Assembly (NCBI GenBank): GCA_965229625.1
Contig: CBDDJJ010000001.1
Location: 2,852,001-2,916,000 of the forward strand
Source of the DNA: JANQIO01 sp965229625
Lineage (GTDB): Bacteria > Pseudomonadota > Gammaproteobacteria > Pseudomonadales > Halieaceae
Length of the DNA stretch: 64,000 bases
Reading direction: 5' to 3'
Part shown: positions 45,155 to 54,793 of the stretch, in pieces
Layout: each line of letters starts with the position of its first letter
Numbering within the stretch: position 1 is the stretch's first letter
Notes under the pieces: model-generated
The model's input: only the letters and a program-made list of their open reading frames with translations
The model's database searches: none
What the model was told of the DNA's origin: nothing
Made by a program: the position numbers and the translations under genes

Positions 45155-47974
45155 ATGGCTGACCGACCCGTTATCGGGCTCGATGCCCAGCAAGCCCGGC
45201 TGCTCGCGGCCAGCCGCTTTGCCGCAATCCAGTTCGAGCGTGACCCCGGCTTGCTGGAGGAGCTGCGTGCCTCCGGTGACCTGGAGCGCAGCTACGACAC
45301 CGATGAATTGGGCGCCCGGCTCGCCGGCCAGCTGGCGAACTGCGAAGACGCCGAGAGCCTGGACCGTGCGCTGCGCCTGCTGCGGCGCCGGGAAATGTTG
45401 CGCATTCTGTGGCGTGACTTCAACCGCCTGGCCCCCACCCTGGAAACTACCCGCGATACCTCCCTGCTGGCAGAGGCCTGCATCAGCCACGCCATGGACT
45501 GGTGGCACGCGGCGCTGGTGGCGCAGCACGGCGAACCGCGCAATGCAGCTGGCACCGCCCAGCGCATGGTGGTGCTGGCCATGGGCAAGCTGGGCGCCCG
45601 TGAGCTCAACGTGTCATCGGATATCGACCTGATTTTCAGTTACCCGGACCAGGGCAATACCGATGGCGACAGGCGACCCACCAGCAACCAGGAGTTTTTC
45701 ATTAAGCTGGGGCAGAAGCTGATCGGCGCCCTGGACCGCAGCACCGTAGACGGCTTCGTGTTTCGGGTGGACATGCGCCTGCGGCCCTACGGTGAGAGTG
45801 GCGCGCTGGTGCTGAACTTCAATGCGATGGAGGAGTACTACCAGGACCAGGGTCGCGACTGGGAACGCTATGCCCTGGTCAAGGCGCGGGCACTGACCGG
45901 TGATCCTGTGCGGGCGCGCGAATTGATGCAACGTCTGCAACCCTTCGTCTACCGGCGCTATATCGACTTTGGCGTGATCGACTCCCTGCGCGGCATGAAA
46001 GAAATGATCAATGCCGAAGTGCGGCGCCGTGGGCTGGAATCTGACGTCAAGCTTGGGCACGGCGGTATTCGCGAGGTGGAGTTTATCGTGCAGTGCTTCC
46101 AGCTGATCCGCGGCGGGCGTTGCAGCGCCCTGCGCCATGTGGAGCTGCTGCCGGTGCTGCGCGCGCTGCCCGGTGAAGATTGCCTGCCCAGGGAGGCGGC
46201 GGACGAGCTCGAGGCGGCCTACCTGTTCCTGCGCGATACCGAGCACGCCATCCAGGGTTACGAAGATCGCCAGAGCCAGTCCTTGCCGGAAACAGACGAG
46301 GCGCGTGCCGCCCTGCTCGCCGCCATGGGTTTCGATTGCTGGGATACCTTCAGCACGGTGCTGAACGGCCATCGCGAGCGTGTCAGCGCGCACTTTGCCG
46401 CCCTCATTGCCGCGCCGGAGGAGTCTGGGGCGGCGGATATAGAGGACGATATCTGGCCCAACGCCATAGAGCCCGCGGCGCTGGAAGCGCTGGGATTCAA
46501 CGATGGCGAAGCGATGGCCACAGAGCTGGCGGCGCTTTGCAACTCAGCGCGCCTCCGGCAGTTGCAGGCCGAGGGCCGTGAGCGCGTCGACCAGTTCATG
46601 CCGCGCCTGCTACGTGCCGCCGCCGCACTGGAAGACAGCGATACGGCGCTCCAGCGGGTGCTGCCGTTGGTCACCGCGGTCGCCCGACGCAGTGCCTACC
46701 TGGTGATGCTGCTGGAAAACCCCGCCGCGCTGGAAGAGCTGGTACTGCTGTGCGCTGCCAGCCCCTGGATTTCCGCTGAACTGGCGCGTAACCCGGTCCT
46801 GCTGGATGAGCTGCTGGATGCGGCCGGCCTTTACGCCGCGCCGGATCGGGCGGCGCTGGGGTCCGAGTTGCGCCAGCAGCTGGCGCGCCTGGCACCTGAT
46901 GATCTCGAGGGCAATATGGATGCGCTGCGCTACTTCAAGGCCTCGCAACAGCTCAAGGTGGCGGCCAGCGAAGTGACCGGGCGACTGCCGTTAATGAAAG
47001 TCAGCGACAAGCTGACTTTCCTGGCGGAGGTTATTCTGGAACGCGCCCTCGCGGTGGCCTGGCAGGATATGGTCGCCAAACATGGCAGGCCATCGCGCAA
47101 GGTGGAGGGCGAACGTGAGGCATTTGGTGACTCGGGTCTCGAGGACTGCGGCTTTGTAGTGATCGGCTACGGCAAGCTGGGAGGCATTGAACTGGGGCAT
47201 GGCTCAGATCTCGACCTGGTCTTCGTGTATGACAACCAGGCCACCGGCGCCACCGATGGCGATCGCGCCCTCGACAGCTCGGTGTTCTACACCCGGCTCG
47301 GCCAGCGCATCATTCACATTCTCGATACCCGCACGGCCATGGGTCCACTGTATGAAGTGGACATGCGCCTGCGGCCCCAGGGTAATTCCGGCATGTTGGT
47401 GGCGAGCTTCAAGGCCTTCCGCGACTACCAGCTGGACTCGGCCTGGACCTGGGAGCACCAGGCGCTGGTGCGCGCCCGGGTTATCGCCGGCGACAGCGAG
47501 CTGGCGGCGCGCTGTGAAGCCGTGCGCCGCGAAGTACTGTGCCAGGCGCGCGATGAGGCCGAACTCGCCCGGGACGTAGCGGATATGCGGCGCAAGATGC
47601 GTGAGCACCTGCTGTCAGCCCGGGCCGAGGCTGACGGGGTGTTCCATCTCAAGCAGGGCCACGGCGGTATCGTCGACATAGAATTTATGGTGCAATACGC
47701 CGTCCTGGCGTGGTCCCACCGCACCCCGGAACTGTCGGTGTGGTCGGACAACATCCGGATCCTGGAAACCCTGTCCCGGCATGGCCTGTTCTCTGAACAG
47801 CGGAGCCGGGCCCTGACCGAAGCCTACATTCGCTATCGTTCCGCGGCGCACCAGCTGGCGCTCCAGCAGTTGCCGGATGCGGTGGAGGCAGCGCCCTTCG
47901 ATGCTGAGCGCGAAGCCGTGACGGACAGTTGGCAGGCATTGCTGGGGGCGGCGGGGAAGACTCAGCAGGTTTGA
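45155..47974 (+). CDS. glnE: Glutamine synthetase adenylyltransferase/deadenylylase
   Basis: A 939-aa two-headed enzyme. The N-terminal deadenylylase domain has GKLGARELNVSSDIDLIF and the C-terminal adenylylase domain has GYGKLGGIELGHGSDLDLVF; both keep the D-x-D catalytic pair. Each is followed by a GlnE-type helical domain. It adjusts glutamine synthetase to nitrogen status with the PII protein. It begins 6 bp after the ATPase gene. Confidence 0.96.
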   Translation: MADRPVIGLDAQQARLLAASRFAAIQFERDPGLLEELRASGDLERSYDTDELGARLAGQLANCEDAESLDRALRLLRRREMLRILWRDFNRLAPTLETTRDTSLLAEACISHAMDWWHAALVAQHGEPRNAAGTAQRMVVLAMGKLGARELNVSSDIDLIFSYPDQGNTDGDRRPTSNQEFFIKLGQKLIGALDRSTVDGFVFRVDMRLRPYGESGALVLNFNAMEEYYQDQGRDWERYALVKARALTGDPVRARELMQRLQPFVYRRYIDFGVIDSLRGMKEMINAEVRRRGLESDVKLGHGGIREVEFIVQCFQLIRGGRCSALRHVELLPVLRALPGEDCLPREAADELEAAYLFLRDTEHAIQGYEDRQSQSLPETDEARAALLAAMGFDCWDTFSTVLNGHRERVSAHFAALIAAPEESGAADIEDDIWPNAIEPAALEALGFNDGEAMATELAALCNSARLRQLQAEGRERVDQFMPRLLRAAAALEDSDTALQRVLPLVTAVARRSAYLVMLLENPAALEELVLLCAASPWISAELARNPVLLDELLDAAGLYAAPDRAALGSELRQQLARLAPDDLEGNMDALRYFKASQQLKVAASEVTGRLPLMKVSDKLTFLAEVILERALAVAWQDMVAKHGRPSRKVEGEREAFGDSGLEDCGFVVIGYGKLGGIELGHGSDLDLVFVYDNQATGATDGDRALDSSVFYTRLGQRIIHILDTRTAMGPLYEVDMRLRPQGNSGMLVASFKAFRDYQLDSAWTWEHQALVRARVIAGDSELAARCEAVRREVLCQARDEAELARDVADMRRKMREHLLSARAEADGVFHLKQGHGGIVDIEFMVQYAVLAWSHRTPELSVWSDNIRILETLSRHGLFSEQRSRALTEAYIRYRSAAHQLALQQLPDAVEAAPFDAEREAVTDSWQALLGAAGKTQQV

Positions 47975-47998
47975 TCTAGGGCTAGTGGAGACAGGGCA

Positions 47999-48880
47999 TT
48001 GAAGACCCTCATTCTTGGCGCAGGTGGGCAGCTCGGGCGAGAGTTGCTGTTGAGCTGTCCGGGCAGCGTTGACATGGTGGCGGCCACGCGGGCAGAACTG
48101 GATATTTCTGACCAGGCATCGGTGCTGGCCTTCGTGGCCGATTGCCGGCCAGAAGTGATCATCAATGCCGCCGCCTACACGGCGGTGGACGGCGCAGAGT
48201 CCAAGCCCGACCTGGCCGTGGAGATCAACGCTGAGGGCCCCGGTTTCCTGGCGCGTGCGGCAGAACGTTGCGGTGCTCGCCTGCTGCACGTGTCCACCGA
48301 TTTCGTGTTCGATGGCCAGGCCACCTCACCCTATTCACCCCGCGCCGAAACCCGGCCGCTGGGTGTCTACGGCCACAGCAAGCTGGCCGGTGAGTGCCGG
48401 GTTCGGGAAATCCTGCCCACCCAATCCCTGGTGCTGCGCACGGCCTGGGTGTACTCCCGTTTCGGCCAGAATTTTGTCAAAACCATGCTGCGCCTGATGG
48501 CGGAGCGCGACAGCCTGCGCGTTGTGAATGACCAGGTCGGTGCGCCCACCTGGGCCCGCGGACTGGCGACCACCCTGTGGGCACTGCTGGAACATCCCGA
48601 TGTCCATGGCATCTATCACTGGACTGACGCCGGCCAGTGTAGCTGGCACGATTTCGCCGCTGAAATTCAGGCCCGCGCCTTCGCACTGGGCCTGTTGGAG
48701 CGAGAGATCGAGATCGAAGCCATTCTCAGTAGCGAATACCCGACGCCGGCCCAGCGGCCGGCTTATAGCGTGCTGGATATCAGCGCCACGGAGGCGCTGC
48801 TGGCACATCCCGCACACCCCTGGCAGGACCAGCTGCAGGCGATGCTGGAAGACCTGAAAGACCACCCTGGAGAGGATTGA
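47999..48880 (+). CDS. rfbD: dTDP-4-dehydrorhamnose reductase
   Basis: A 293-aa SDR-type enzyme starting with the expected KTLILGAGGQLGRELL. The TTG at 47999 is the only start that preserves the NADPH-binding strand; GGAG lies eight bases upstream. Other motifs are NAAAYTAVDGAE, VSTDFVFDG and the catalytic GVYGHSKLAGE. It makes dTDP-L-rhamnose, the last step of the pathway. It is followed by rfbB after 6 bp. Confidence 0.93.
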   Translation: MKTLILGAGGQLGRELLLSCPGSVDMVAATRAELDISDQASVLAFVADCRPEVIINAAAYTAVDGAESKPDLAVEINAEGPGFLARAAERCGARLLHVSTDFVFDGQATSPYSPRAETRPLGVYGHSKLAGECRVREILPTQSLVLRTAWVYSRFGQNFVKTMLRLMAERDSLRVVNDQVGAPTWARGLATTLWALLEHPDVHGIYHWTDAGQCSWHDFAAEIQARAFALGLLEREIEIEAILSSEYPTPAQRPAYSVLDISATEALLAHPAHPWQDQLQAMLEDLKDHPGED

Positions 48881-48886
48881 ATACCT

Positions 48887-49948
48887 ATGAGTCGCTGCTT
48901 GCTTGTGACCGGCGCTGCCGGCTTTATCGGTGCCAATTTCGCCCACTATTGGTTGGCAGCACACCCCGGCGATCGGCTGATCGCCTACGATGCACTGACT
49001 TACGCCGGTAACCGCGCCAACCTGGCCGCGCTTGAAAGCAATCCGGACTTCAGCTTCGTGCATGCCGACATCTGCGACGAGCCGCAAGTGACGGCCCTGC
49101 TGCGGGATGAGGCCGTGGAGACGATTGTGCACTTCGCAGCGGAGAGCCACGTGGACCGGTCTATCAGCGGCCCTGACGCGTTTATAGAAACCAATGTGGT
49201 GGGCACCCACAGCCTGCTGAAAGCGGCGCGCAGCGTGTGGCTGGATAGTGGCCGAGCGCATCGTTTTCACCATGTCTCGACGGATGAGGTGTACGGCTCA
49301 CTGGCACCGGATGACCCCGGCTTCTACGAGGAGCAGAAGTACGAGCCCAATTCACCCTATTCCGCCAGCAAGGCGGCATCGGACCACCTGGTGCGCGCCT
49401 ATCACCACACCTATGGCCTGGAAGTGACCACCAGCAACTGCTCCAACAACTACGGCCCCTGGCATTTCCCGGAGAAGCTGATTCCATTGTGCCTCACCAA
49501 TATCCTGCGCGGCCTGCCGCTGCCCATATACGGTGACGGCATGAACATTCGCGACTGGCTGTACGTCGAGGATCACTGTCGCGGCATCGAGCTGGTGCTG
49601 GAGGGTGGCGCCATTGGAGAGACCTACAATATCGGCGGCAACAATGAGTGGGCCAACATCGATATCGTCGAGTTGTTGTGCCAGCAGGTAGACGCGCGCT
49701 TTGCCGAGCGCGGCGAGCTGGCCTCTCGGTTCCCGGATTCGCCGGCCGCGTCAGGCAAGGAGAGCAGCAGTCTTATCGAATTCGTCACTGATCGGGCGGG
49801 CCATGACCGTCGCTATGCGATCGACGCCGGCAAGATCAGCCGGGAGCTGGGTTACCGGCCGCAGCACAGTTTTGAAAGCGGTATCGAGGTCACGATCGAC
49901 TGGTACCTCGACAACGAAGCCTGGTGGCGCCCGCTGCTCAAGGCATAA
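48887..49948 (+). CDS. rfbB: dTDP-glucose 4,6-dehydratase
   Basis: A 353-aa extended SDR with NAD loop GAAGFIGANFAHYW, the family motif FAAESHVDRSI, VSTDEVYGSL with catalytic Asp/Glu, and SPYSASKAASDH with Tyr-x3-Lys. It catalyses step two of dTDP-L-rhamnose synthesis. It converges with rfbC. Confidence 0.95.
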   Translation: MSRCLLVTGAAGFIGANFAHYWLAAHPGDRLIAYDALTYAGNRANLAALESNPDFSFVHADICDEPQVTALLRDEAVETIVHFAAESHVDRSISGPDAFIETNVVGTHSLLKAARSVWLDSGRAHRFHHVSTDEVYGSLAPDDPGFYEEQKYEPNSPYSASKAASDHLVRAYHHTYGLEVTTSNCSNNYGPWHFPEKLIPLCLTNILRGLPLPIYGDGMNIRDWLYVEDHCRGIELVLEGGAIGETYNIGGNNEWANIDIVELLCQQVDARFAERGELASRFPDSPAASGKESSSLIEFVTDRAGHDRRYAIDAGKISRELGYRPQHSFESGIEVTIDWYLDNEAWWRPLLKA

Positions 49949-49960
49949 GCCCGCTGCTCA
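49929..49960. repeat. 12-bp direct repeat spanning the rfbB stop
   Basis: GCCCGCTGCTCA occurs at 49929-49940 inside the last codons of rfbB and again at 49949-49960 right after its stop codon, a period of 20 bp. Confidence 0.7.
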
Positions 49961-49967
49961 GCGAACG

Positions 49968-50516
49968 CTAGTCAAACAGCGGTATTTCGTTCCAGGACAG
50001 GCCAGCTTCATCCTTGCCGGAAAGGATCGGCGATTCACCATCCAACAGCGGCCAGTTGATGCCCACGGCAGAGTCGTCCCAACGCAGGGACACTTCTGAC
50101 TCGGGGTGATAGTAGTCGGTGGTCTTGTAGAGGAAGTCGGCGCTGTCGGAGAGCACGTAGAAACCGTGGGCGAACCCTGGCGGCATCCACAGCATGGTGT
50201 GCTCCTCGGCCCGCAGCTCGAGGCCATACCACTGGCCGAAGCTTGGGCTGCCCTGGCGCAGGTCCACCACCACGTCGTAAACCGAGCCGGCCGTGACCCG
50301 TACCAGCTTGCCCTGCACCTGCTCTGTCTGGAAGTGCATGCCACGCAGCGTGCCGCGGCTGGAGCGGCTGTGGTTGTCCTGCACAAACTGGATATCGAGG
50401 CCAGCTTCGGCGAAGGCGCGGGCGTTCCAGCTCTCCATGAAAAAGCCGCGCTCATCACCGAATACCCGGGGCCGTATCACCACTACCCCGTCCAGGGGTG
50501 TGGATTCAACGATCAT
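49968..50516 (-). CDS. rfbC: dTDP-4-dehydrorhamnose 3,5-epimerase
   Basis: A 182-aa cupin-fold enzyme with GVVVIRPRVFGDERGFFMES at the start, the catalytic His in LRGMHFQ, VYDVVVDLRQGSP, and WMPPGFAHGFYVLSD. It carries out step three of dTDP-rhamnose synthesis. Its start overlaps the end of rfbA by 11 bp, so the pair is co-translated. Confidence 0.95.
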   Translation of the reverse strand: MIVESTPLDGVVVIRPRVFGDERGFFMESWNARAFAEAGLDIQFVQDNHSRSSRGTLRGMHFQTEQVQGKLVRVTAGSVYDVVVDLRQGSPSFGQWYGLELRAEEHTMLWMPPGFAHGFYVLSDSADFLYKTTDYYHPESEVSLRWDDSAVGINWPLLDGESPILSGKDEAGLSWNEIPLFD

Positions 50517-51411
50517 CAGTCACCACCTCGCTATACAGCGGCAGGCGGCTCAGGTATTCGCCGTAACCTGATTTCTTAAGTGGTGCAGCCAACTCCAGCA
50601 GTTGGTCCTCGGAAATGAAGCCCTGGCGGAAGGCGATTTCTTCCGGGCAAGCGACCTTGAGTCCCTGGCGCTCTTCCACCACGCGGATGAAGTTGGCAGC
50701 GTCGAGCAGAGAGTTGTGTGTGCCGGTATCCAGCCAGGCAGTACCACGGCTCAACACCTGTACCTTGAGGTCGCCGCGGTTCAGGTAGGCCAGGTTGACG
50801 TCGGTGATCTCAAGCTCGCCGCGCGGTGATGGCTTGATATTGTGCGCGATATCGATGACATCATTGTCGTAGAAGTACAGGCCGGTGACCGCGTAGTTGG
50901 ACTTCGGCCGCGCCGGTTTTTCCTCGATATCAATGGCGCGGCCCTCGGTGTCGAAGTTGACCACACCATAGCGCTCCGGGTCGGTGACGTAGTAGGCAAA
51001 CACGGAAGCGCCCCGTTCCACCTGGCCGGCGGCCTTGAGCTTCTGGGACAGGCCGCCACCGTAGAAGATGTTATCCCCCAGCACCAGGCTTACCGGCCTG
51101 TCGCCGACAAACTCCTTGCCGATGATGAAGGCCTGGGCCAGGCCGTCCGGGCTGGGTTGCACGGCGTAGGTGAGTTCGATGCCCCATTGGTTGCCGTTGC
51201 CCAACAGGTCGACAAAGGCCTCCTGGTCACGCGGGGTGGTAATGATCAGCACATCGCGGATGCCCGCCAGCATCAGCGTGGCCAGCGGGTAATAGATCAT
51301 CGGCTTGTCATATACCGGCATCAGCTGCTTGCTGACCGTGCTGGTCAGCGGGTGCAGCCGGGTGCCGGAACCGCCGGCGAGGATGATGCCCTTGTAATCG
51401 CTGTCAGGCAT
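50506..51411 (-). CDS. rfbA: Glucose-1-phosphate thymidylyltransferase
   Basis: A 301-aa nucleotidyltransferase with GIILAGGSGTRLHPLT near the N terminus, VYDKPMIYYPL, the LGDNIFYG metal motif and a C-terminal EEIAFRQGFIS segment. It starts dTDP-rhamnose synthesis. The ATG at 51411 has AAGGAG at a good distance; a longer in-frame extension is rejected. The minus-strand TATAAT at 51450-51445 is a probable -10. Confidence 0.95.
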   Translation of the reverse strand: MPDSDYKGIILAGGSGTRLHPLTSTVSKQLMPVYDKPMIYYPLATLMLAGIRDVLIITTPRDQEAFVDLLGNGNQWGIELTYAVQPSPDGLAQAFIIGKEFVGDRPVSLVLGDNIFYGGGLSQKLKAAGQVERGASVFAYYVTDPERYGVVNFDTEGRAIDIEEKPARPKSNYAVTGLYFYDNDVIDIAHNIKPSPRGELEITDVNLAYLNRGDLKVQVLSRGTAWLDTGTHNSLLDAANFIRVVEERQGLKVACPEEIAFRQGFISEDQLLELAAPLKKSGYGEYLSRLPLYSEVVTDDR

Positions 51412-51444
51412 GTTGTTGCTCCTTCCCGGGTCGCAAAGCCGCGC

Positions 51445-51450
51445 ATTATA
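51445..51450 (-). promoter_or_regulatory. Candidate -10 element for rfbA-rfbC
   Basis: TATAAT on the minus strand, 34 bp before the rfbA ATG. No strong -35. The rest of the 242-bp spacer toward the glycosyltransferase shows no clear plus-strand promoter. Confidence 0.45.
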
Positions 51451-51653
51451 CGTCGAATCTGCCTGCCTCGCTTGACCCACTGAGGTAGCTGGCAGGCCTT
51501 GCCGCCACTGGATTTTTAAGTGTTCGCTGATTACACTCGAGCGTTTTGTTTTTGGCAGTTGCCGGGTGTTGTGCAGGGCGGGCCCGAAAGCAATCGAGAC
51601 GCAATACTCCCAGCGTTAGATAACGGAGGTAGGCGCCGGTCGGGCGCATCCAG

Positions 51654-52970
51654 ATGCAAGCTGAGAATCTTGGCTCGGGCCCCATCGCGCGTAGCGCCAG
51701 GCTATCCGGTGTGAACGGCACCGGAAAATTGCCCGTGCGCCCGCTGCGCATCGCGCTGCTGGGCTATCGAAGCCAGCCCTTCGGTGGCGGACAGGGCATC
51801 TACCTCAAGTACCTGAGCAAGGCGCTGGTCGATGCGGGGCATTCCGTGGACGTGATTTCCGGGCCCCCCTATCCGCACCTCGACCCGCGAGTGCGCCTGA
51901 TCAAACTGCCCAGCCTCGACCTGTTCGAAAACGGCCTGGCTTCATTGCGACCGCGGCATCTGCGCTCGCTGACCAATATGATCGAGTGGACCAGCAAACT
52001 GACCGGGGGCTTCGCCGAGCCTTATACCTTTGGCCGGCGCGCGGTGAAGTACCTGCGCGCCAACCGCGATGACTACGACCTGGTGCACGACAACCAGAGC
52101 CTGAGCTATGGCATGTTGAAGCTGCAGGCCATGGGCATTCCGCTGGTGACCACGGTGCACCATCCTATCACCAGCGATCTGCGTATCGCCCTGGATGCAG
52201 CGCGGAGCTGGCACGAGCGGCTACTTATTCGTCGCTGGCACAGCTTCCTGCGCATGCAGAAAAAGGTGGTGGCACGTCTCGACAACGTTGTGACGGTCTC
52301 GGAGTGTTCGCGGCGCGATATTGCCGCCGACTTCAAGATCAGCGCCGACACGGTCACGGTAGTGCACAACGGCATCGACATTGCCGAGTTTCGCCCCATG
52401 CCCGAGGTACAGCGCCAGCCGCGCCAGCTGATGGCCACCGCGTCCGCGGACGCCCCGCTCAAGGGCCTGCGTTTCCTGCTGCGTGCCTACGCACAGCTGC
52501 TGCCGGATTATCCCGACCTCGAGCTGCTGGTCATTGGCAAGCCCAAGCCCGGCGGCGACACCGAGCGGCTTCTGCAGCGGCTGGGCATTGCCGATCGCGT
52601 TCGCTTTGAATCCGGTCTCAGCACTGAAGCTCTGGTGACGCGCTACGCGCAGTCGACTATCGCCGTGGTGCCCTCGGTCTATGAGGGTTTTGGCCTGCCG
52701 GCGGGTGAGGCCATGGCCTGCGGTGTGGCGCTGGTGTCTACCGACGGCGGCGCCCTGCCGGAAGTGGTAGGTGATGCCGGTGTGCAGGTGCCCGCCGCCA
52801 ATGTCGAGGCGCTGGCGGCGGCCATTGCCGGCTTGCTGGATGACCCGGTGCGCCGCGACTCACTGGGCCGTGCGGCTCGCCGCCGTATCGAAGAATTGTT
52901 CTGCTGGCAGGTAGCGGCGCGGCAGATGGCTCGCTATTACCGGGAGGTGCTGGGTCATGCAGACGGTTGA
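51654..52970 (+). CDS. GT4-family glycosyltransferase
   Basis: A 438-aa GT-B enzyme. The N-terminal domain shows ALLGYRSQPFGGGQGIYLKY, and a C-terminal nucleotide-sugar site follows with FGLPAGEAMACGVALVS (E-x7-E) and PEVVGDAG. It has no signal peptide or membrane helix, so it acts on the cytoplasmic face. Start is uncertain: the ATG at 51654 lacks a good binding site, and GTG codons at 51711 or 51738 would begin nearer to the first strand. Acceptor unknown; proximity to dTDP-rhamnose genes makes a rhamnosyl donor possible. The methyltransferase gene overlaps its end by 14 bp. Confidence 0.88.
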   Translation: MQAENLGSGPIARSARLSGVNGTGKLPVRPLRIALLGYRSQPFGGGQGIYLKYLSKALVDAGHSVDVISGPPYPHLDPRVRLIKLPSLDLFENGLASLRPRHLRSLTNMIEWTSKLTGGFAEPYTFGRRAVKYLRANRDDYDLVHDNQSLSYGMLKLQAMGIPLVTTVHHPITSDLRIALDAARSWHERLLIRRWHSFLRMQKKVVARLDNVVTVSECSRRDIAADFKISADTVTVVHNGIDIAEFRPMPEVQRQPRQLMATASADAPLKGLRFLLRAYAQLLPDYPDLELLVIGKPKPGGDTERLLQRLGIADRVRFESGLSTEALVTRYAQSTIAVVPSVYEGFGLPAGEAMACGVALVSTDGGALPEVVGDAGVQVPAANVEALAAAIAGLLDDPVRRDSLGRAARRRIEELFCWQVAARQMARYYREVLGHADG

Positions 52971-53667
52971 TTTCCGCCACTTCGACCTGCGCCCCGGAGA
53001 CCGCGTACTGGACCTGGGCTGCGGCGAAGGGCGACACGTCATCTCCGCCTATCTTGAGCCTCGTATCGAGGCGGTCGGGGTGGACCTCAATTTCGACGAT
53101 CTCCGCACGACCCAGGAGAAGTTCGAGGAGTTTGATGGTGCCAGTGCCGAGTCCAGTTTCACGCTCGCTTCTGCCAATGCCCTCGCGCTGCCGTTTGCCG
53201 ATGACTACTTCGACAAGGTGATTTGCTCAGAAGTACTGGAGCACATCCCGGACTACCAGGGCGCTCTCAAAGAGATCAACCGGGTGCTCAAGCCCGGTGG
53301 CCTGTTCTGTGCCTCGGTGCCCAGGCGCTGGCCCGAGCAGCTGTGTTGGGCCCTGAGCGAGGCCTACCACAAAGTGCCCGGTGGCCACCTGCGCATCTTC
53401 CGCGACCGCAGCCTGAAGCTTGAAATCGAAGAGCTGGGCATGTGCCAGTATCACCGCCACTGGGCCCACGCCCTGCACGTGCCGTTCTGGTGGCTGAAGT
53501 GCCTGTTCTGGGAGCGCCAGGATTCGCACCCCCTGGTGCGGCTCTATCACCGCTTCCTGGTGTGGGACCTGATGGACCGTCCCTGGCTGACCCGCAGTCT
53601 GGAAAGGCTGCTCAACCCACTGATGGGGAAAAGCATCGTCATGTATTTCAGAAAGGTGGCTGCCTGA
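52957..53667 (+). CDS. Class I SAM-dependent methyltransferase
   Basis: A 236-aa methyltransferase with SAM motif I VLDLGCGEGRHV at residues 18-29, acidic loop GVDLNFDD, and motif IV region VICSEVLEHIPDY followed by LKPGGLFCASVPRR. The C-terminal third is unusual, with a tryptophan-rich segment (HVPFWWLKCLFWE) that may embed in a membrane or bind lipid. It overlaps the glycosyltransferase gene upstream and the toroid gene downstream (TGATG), so the three are translated as a unit. Confidence 0.88.
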   Translation: MQTVDFRHFDLRPGDRVLDLGCGEGRHVISAYLEPRIEAVGVDLNFDDLRTTQEKFEEFDGASAESSFTLASANALALPFADDYFDKVICSEVLEHIPDYQGALKEINRVLKPGGLFCASVPRRWPEQLCWALSEAYHKVPGGHLRIFRDRSLKLEIEELGMCQYHRHWAHALHVPFWWLKCLFWERQDSHPLVRLYHRFLVWDLMDRPWLTRSLERLLNPLMGKSIVMYFRKVAA

Positions 53668-54746
53668 TGTCGGGCCTGTACCTGAGCCGGGGCCTGTTCC
53701 CCCACGATTTCCTGCGCCCGACGGTGGAGTTCCTGCTGCAGACCCAGGAAGCGAGCGGTGAGATTCCCTGGTTTGACGGCGGCCACAGCGACCCCTGGGA
53801 TCACGTGGAAGCGGCCATGGGCCTGAGTATCGGCGGTGAGTATGACGCCGCCGTGCGCGCCTACCGCTGGTTGGCACAGACCCAGCTTGAAGACGGCAGC
53901 TGGTGGGCGGGCTACCGCGGCCATGAGGTGGATAACGGCGAGCGCCGGGAAACCAACTTCGTGGCCTACTTTGCCACGGGTGTGTGGCACCACTACCTGA
54001 TCAGTGAAGACCGCGACTTTCTCGAGGAAATGTGGCCGGTCGTCGAGCGGGCAATCGGCTTCGTGCTGATCCTGCAGACCGAGCACGGCGACATTCACTG
54101 GGCGATCAGCGCCGATGGCAGCGCCCGTGAAGACGCGCTGGTCACCGGCTGCAGCTCGATCTTCAAGAGCCTGGAGTGTGCCCACAACATCGCCACCACC
54201 CTCGGACACGAACGCCCGGACTGGCTGGACGCGCGTATGCGGTTGGGCGATGCCCTGCGCAACAAGCCCGAGCGCTTTGATCGCACCTGGGAGAGCAAGG
54301 CGCGCTATTCCATGGACTGGTTTTACCCGGTACTCGCCGGCGTGTTCTCCGGCCGAGAGGCCCGCGAGCGGCTGGCGTCGCGCTGGGACAGCTTTGTCGA
54401 GGAAGGCCTGGGCTGTCGCTGTGTGTCCGACGAGCCCTGGGTAACAGTGGCAGAGAGTTGTGAACTGGTGATGGCGCTGCTGGCGGCGGACGATCACGCC
54501 CGCGCCGTGGAGCTTTACAGCTGGCTGCACCAGTGGCGCCTGGAAGATGGCGCCTACTGGACCGGTTACCAGTTTGCCCTCGATATCACCTGGCCCGATG
54601 AGAAGCCCACCTGGACCGCGGGGGCTATCATGCTGGCAGCGGATGCACTCACCGAGTACACGCCGGCATCGCGCTTGTTCCGGGATGTAGTACTGCTGGA
54701 CGACGCGGCGGTGGATGCGGCGCGCGCGAGATACCAGCGCTCCTGA
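53667..54746 (+). CDS. Alpha/alpha-toroid protein, prenyltransferase-like
   Basis: A 359-aa soluble protein built of repeated helix pairs, each with a Trp-rich loop: SDPWDHVEAAMGL, LEDGSWWAGYRG, WVTVAESCELV, LEDGAYWTGYQ and KPTWTAGAIMLAADAL. This pattern fits the (alpha/alpha)6 toroid of terpene-cyclase/prenyltransferase or six-hairpin glycosidase folds. Acidic residues in FDGGHSDPWDHVE could be catalytic. No terpene cyclase DxDD motif is seen. Neighbouring sugar genes make a glycan substrate as likely as a prenyl one. Function unknown. Confidence 0.75.
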   Translation: MSGLYLSRGLFPHDFLRPTVEFLLQTQEASGEIPWFDGGHSDPWDHVEAAMGLSIGGEYDAAVRAYRWLAQTQLEDGSWWAGYRGHEVDNGERRETNFVAYFATGVWHHYLISEDRDFLEEMWPVVERAIGFVLILQTEHGDIHWAISADGSAREDALVTGCSSIFKSLECAHNIATTLGHERPDWLDARMRLGDALRNKPERFDRTWESKARYSMDWFYPVLAGVFSGREARERLASRWDSFVEEGLGCRCVSDEPWVTVAESCELVMALLAADDHARAVELYSWLHQWRLEDGAYWTGYQFALDITWPDEKPTWTAGAIMLAADALTEYTPASRLFRDVVLLDDAAVDAARARYQRS

Positions 54747-54793
54747 GTTTTTCGGGGTGTCCTGCCCCCCATTACGCGCAGCACAGGGTTCCA

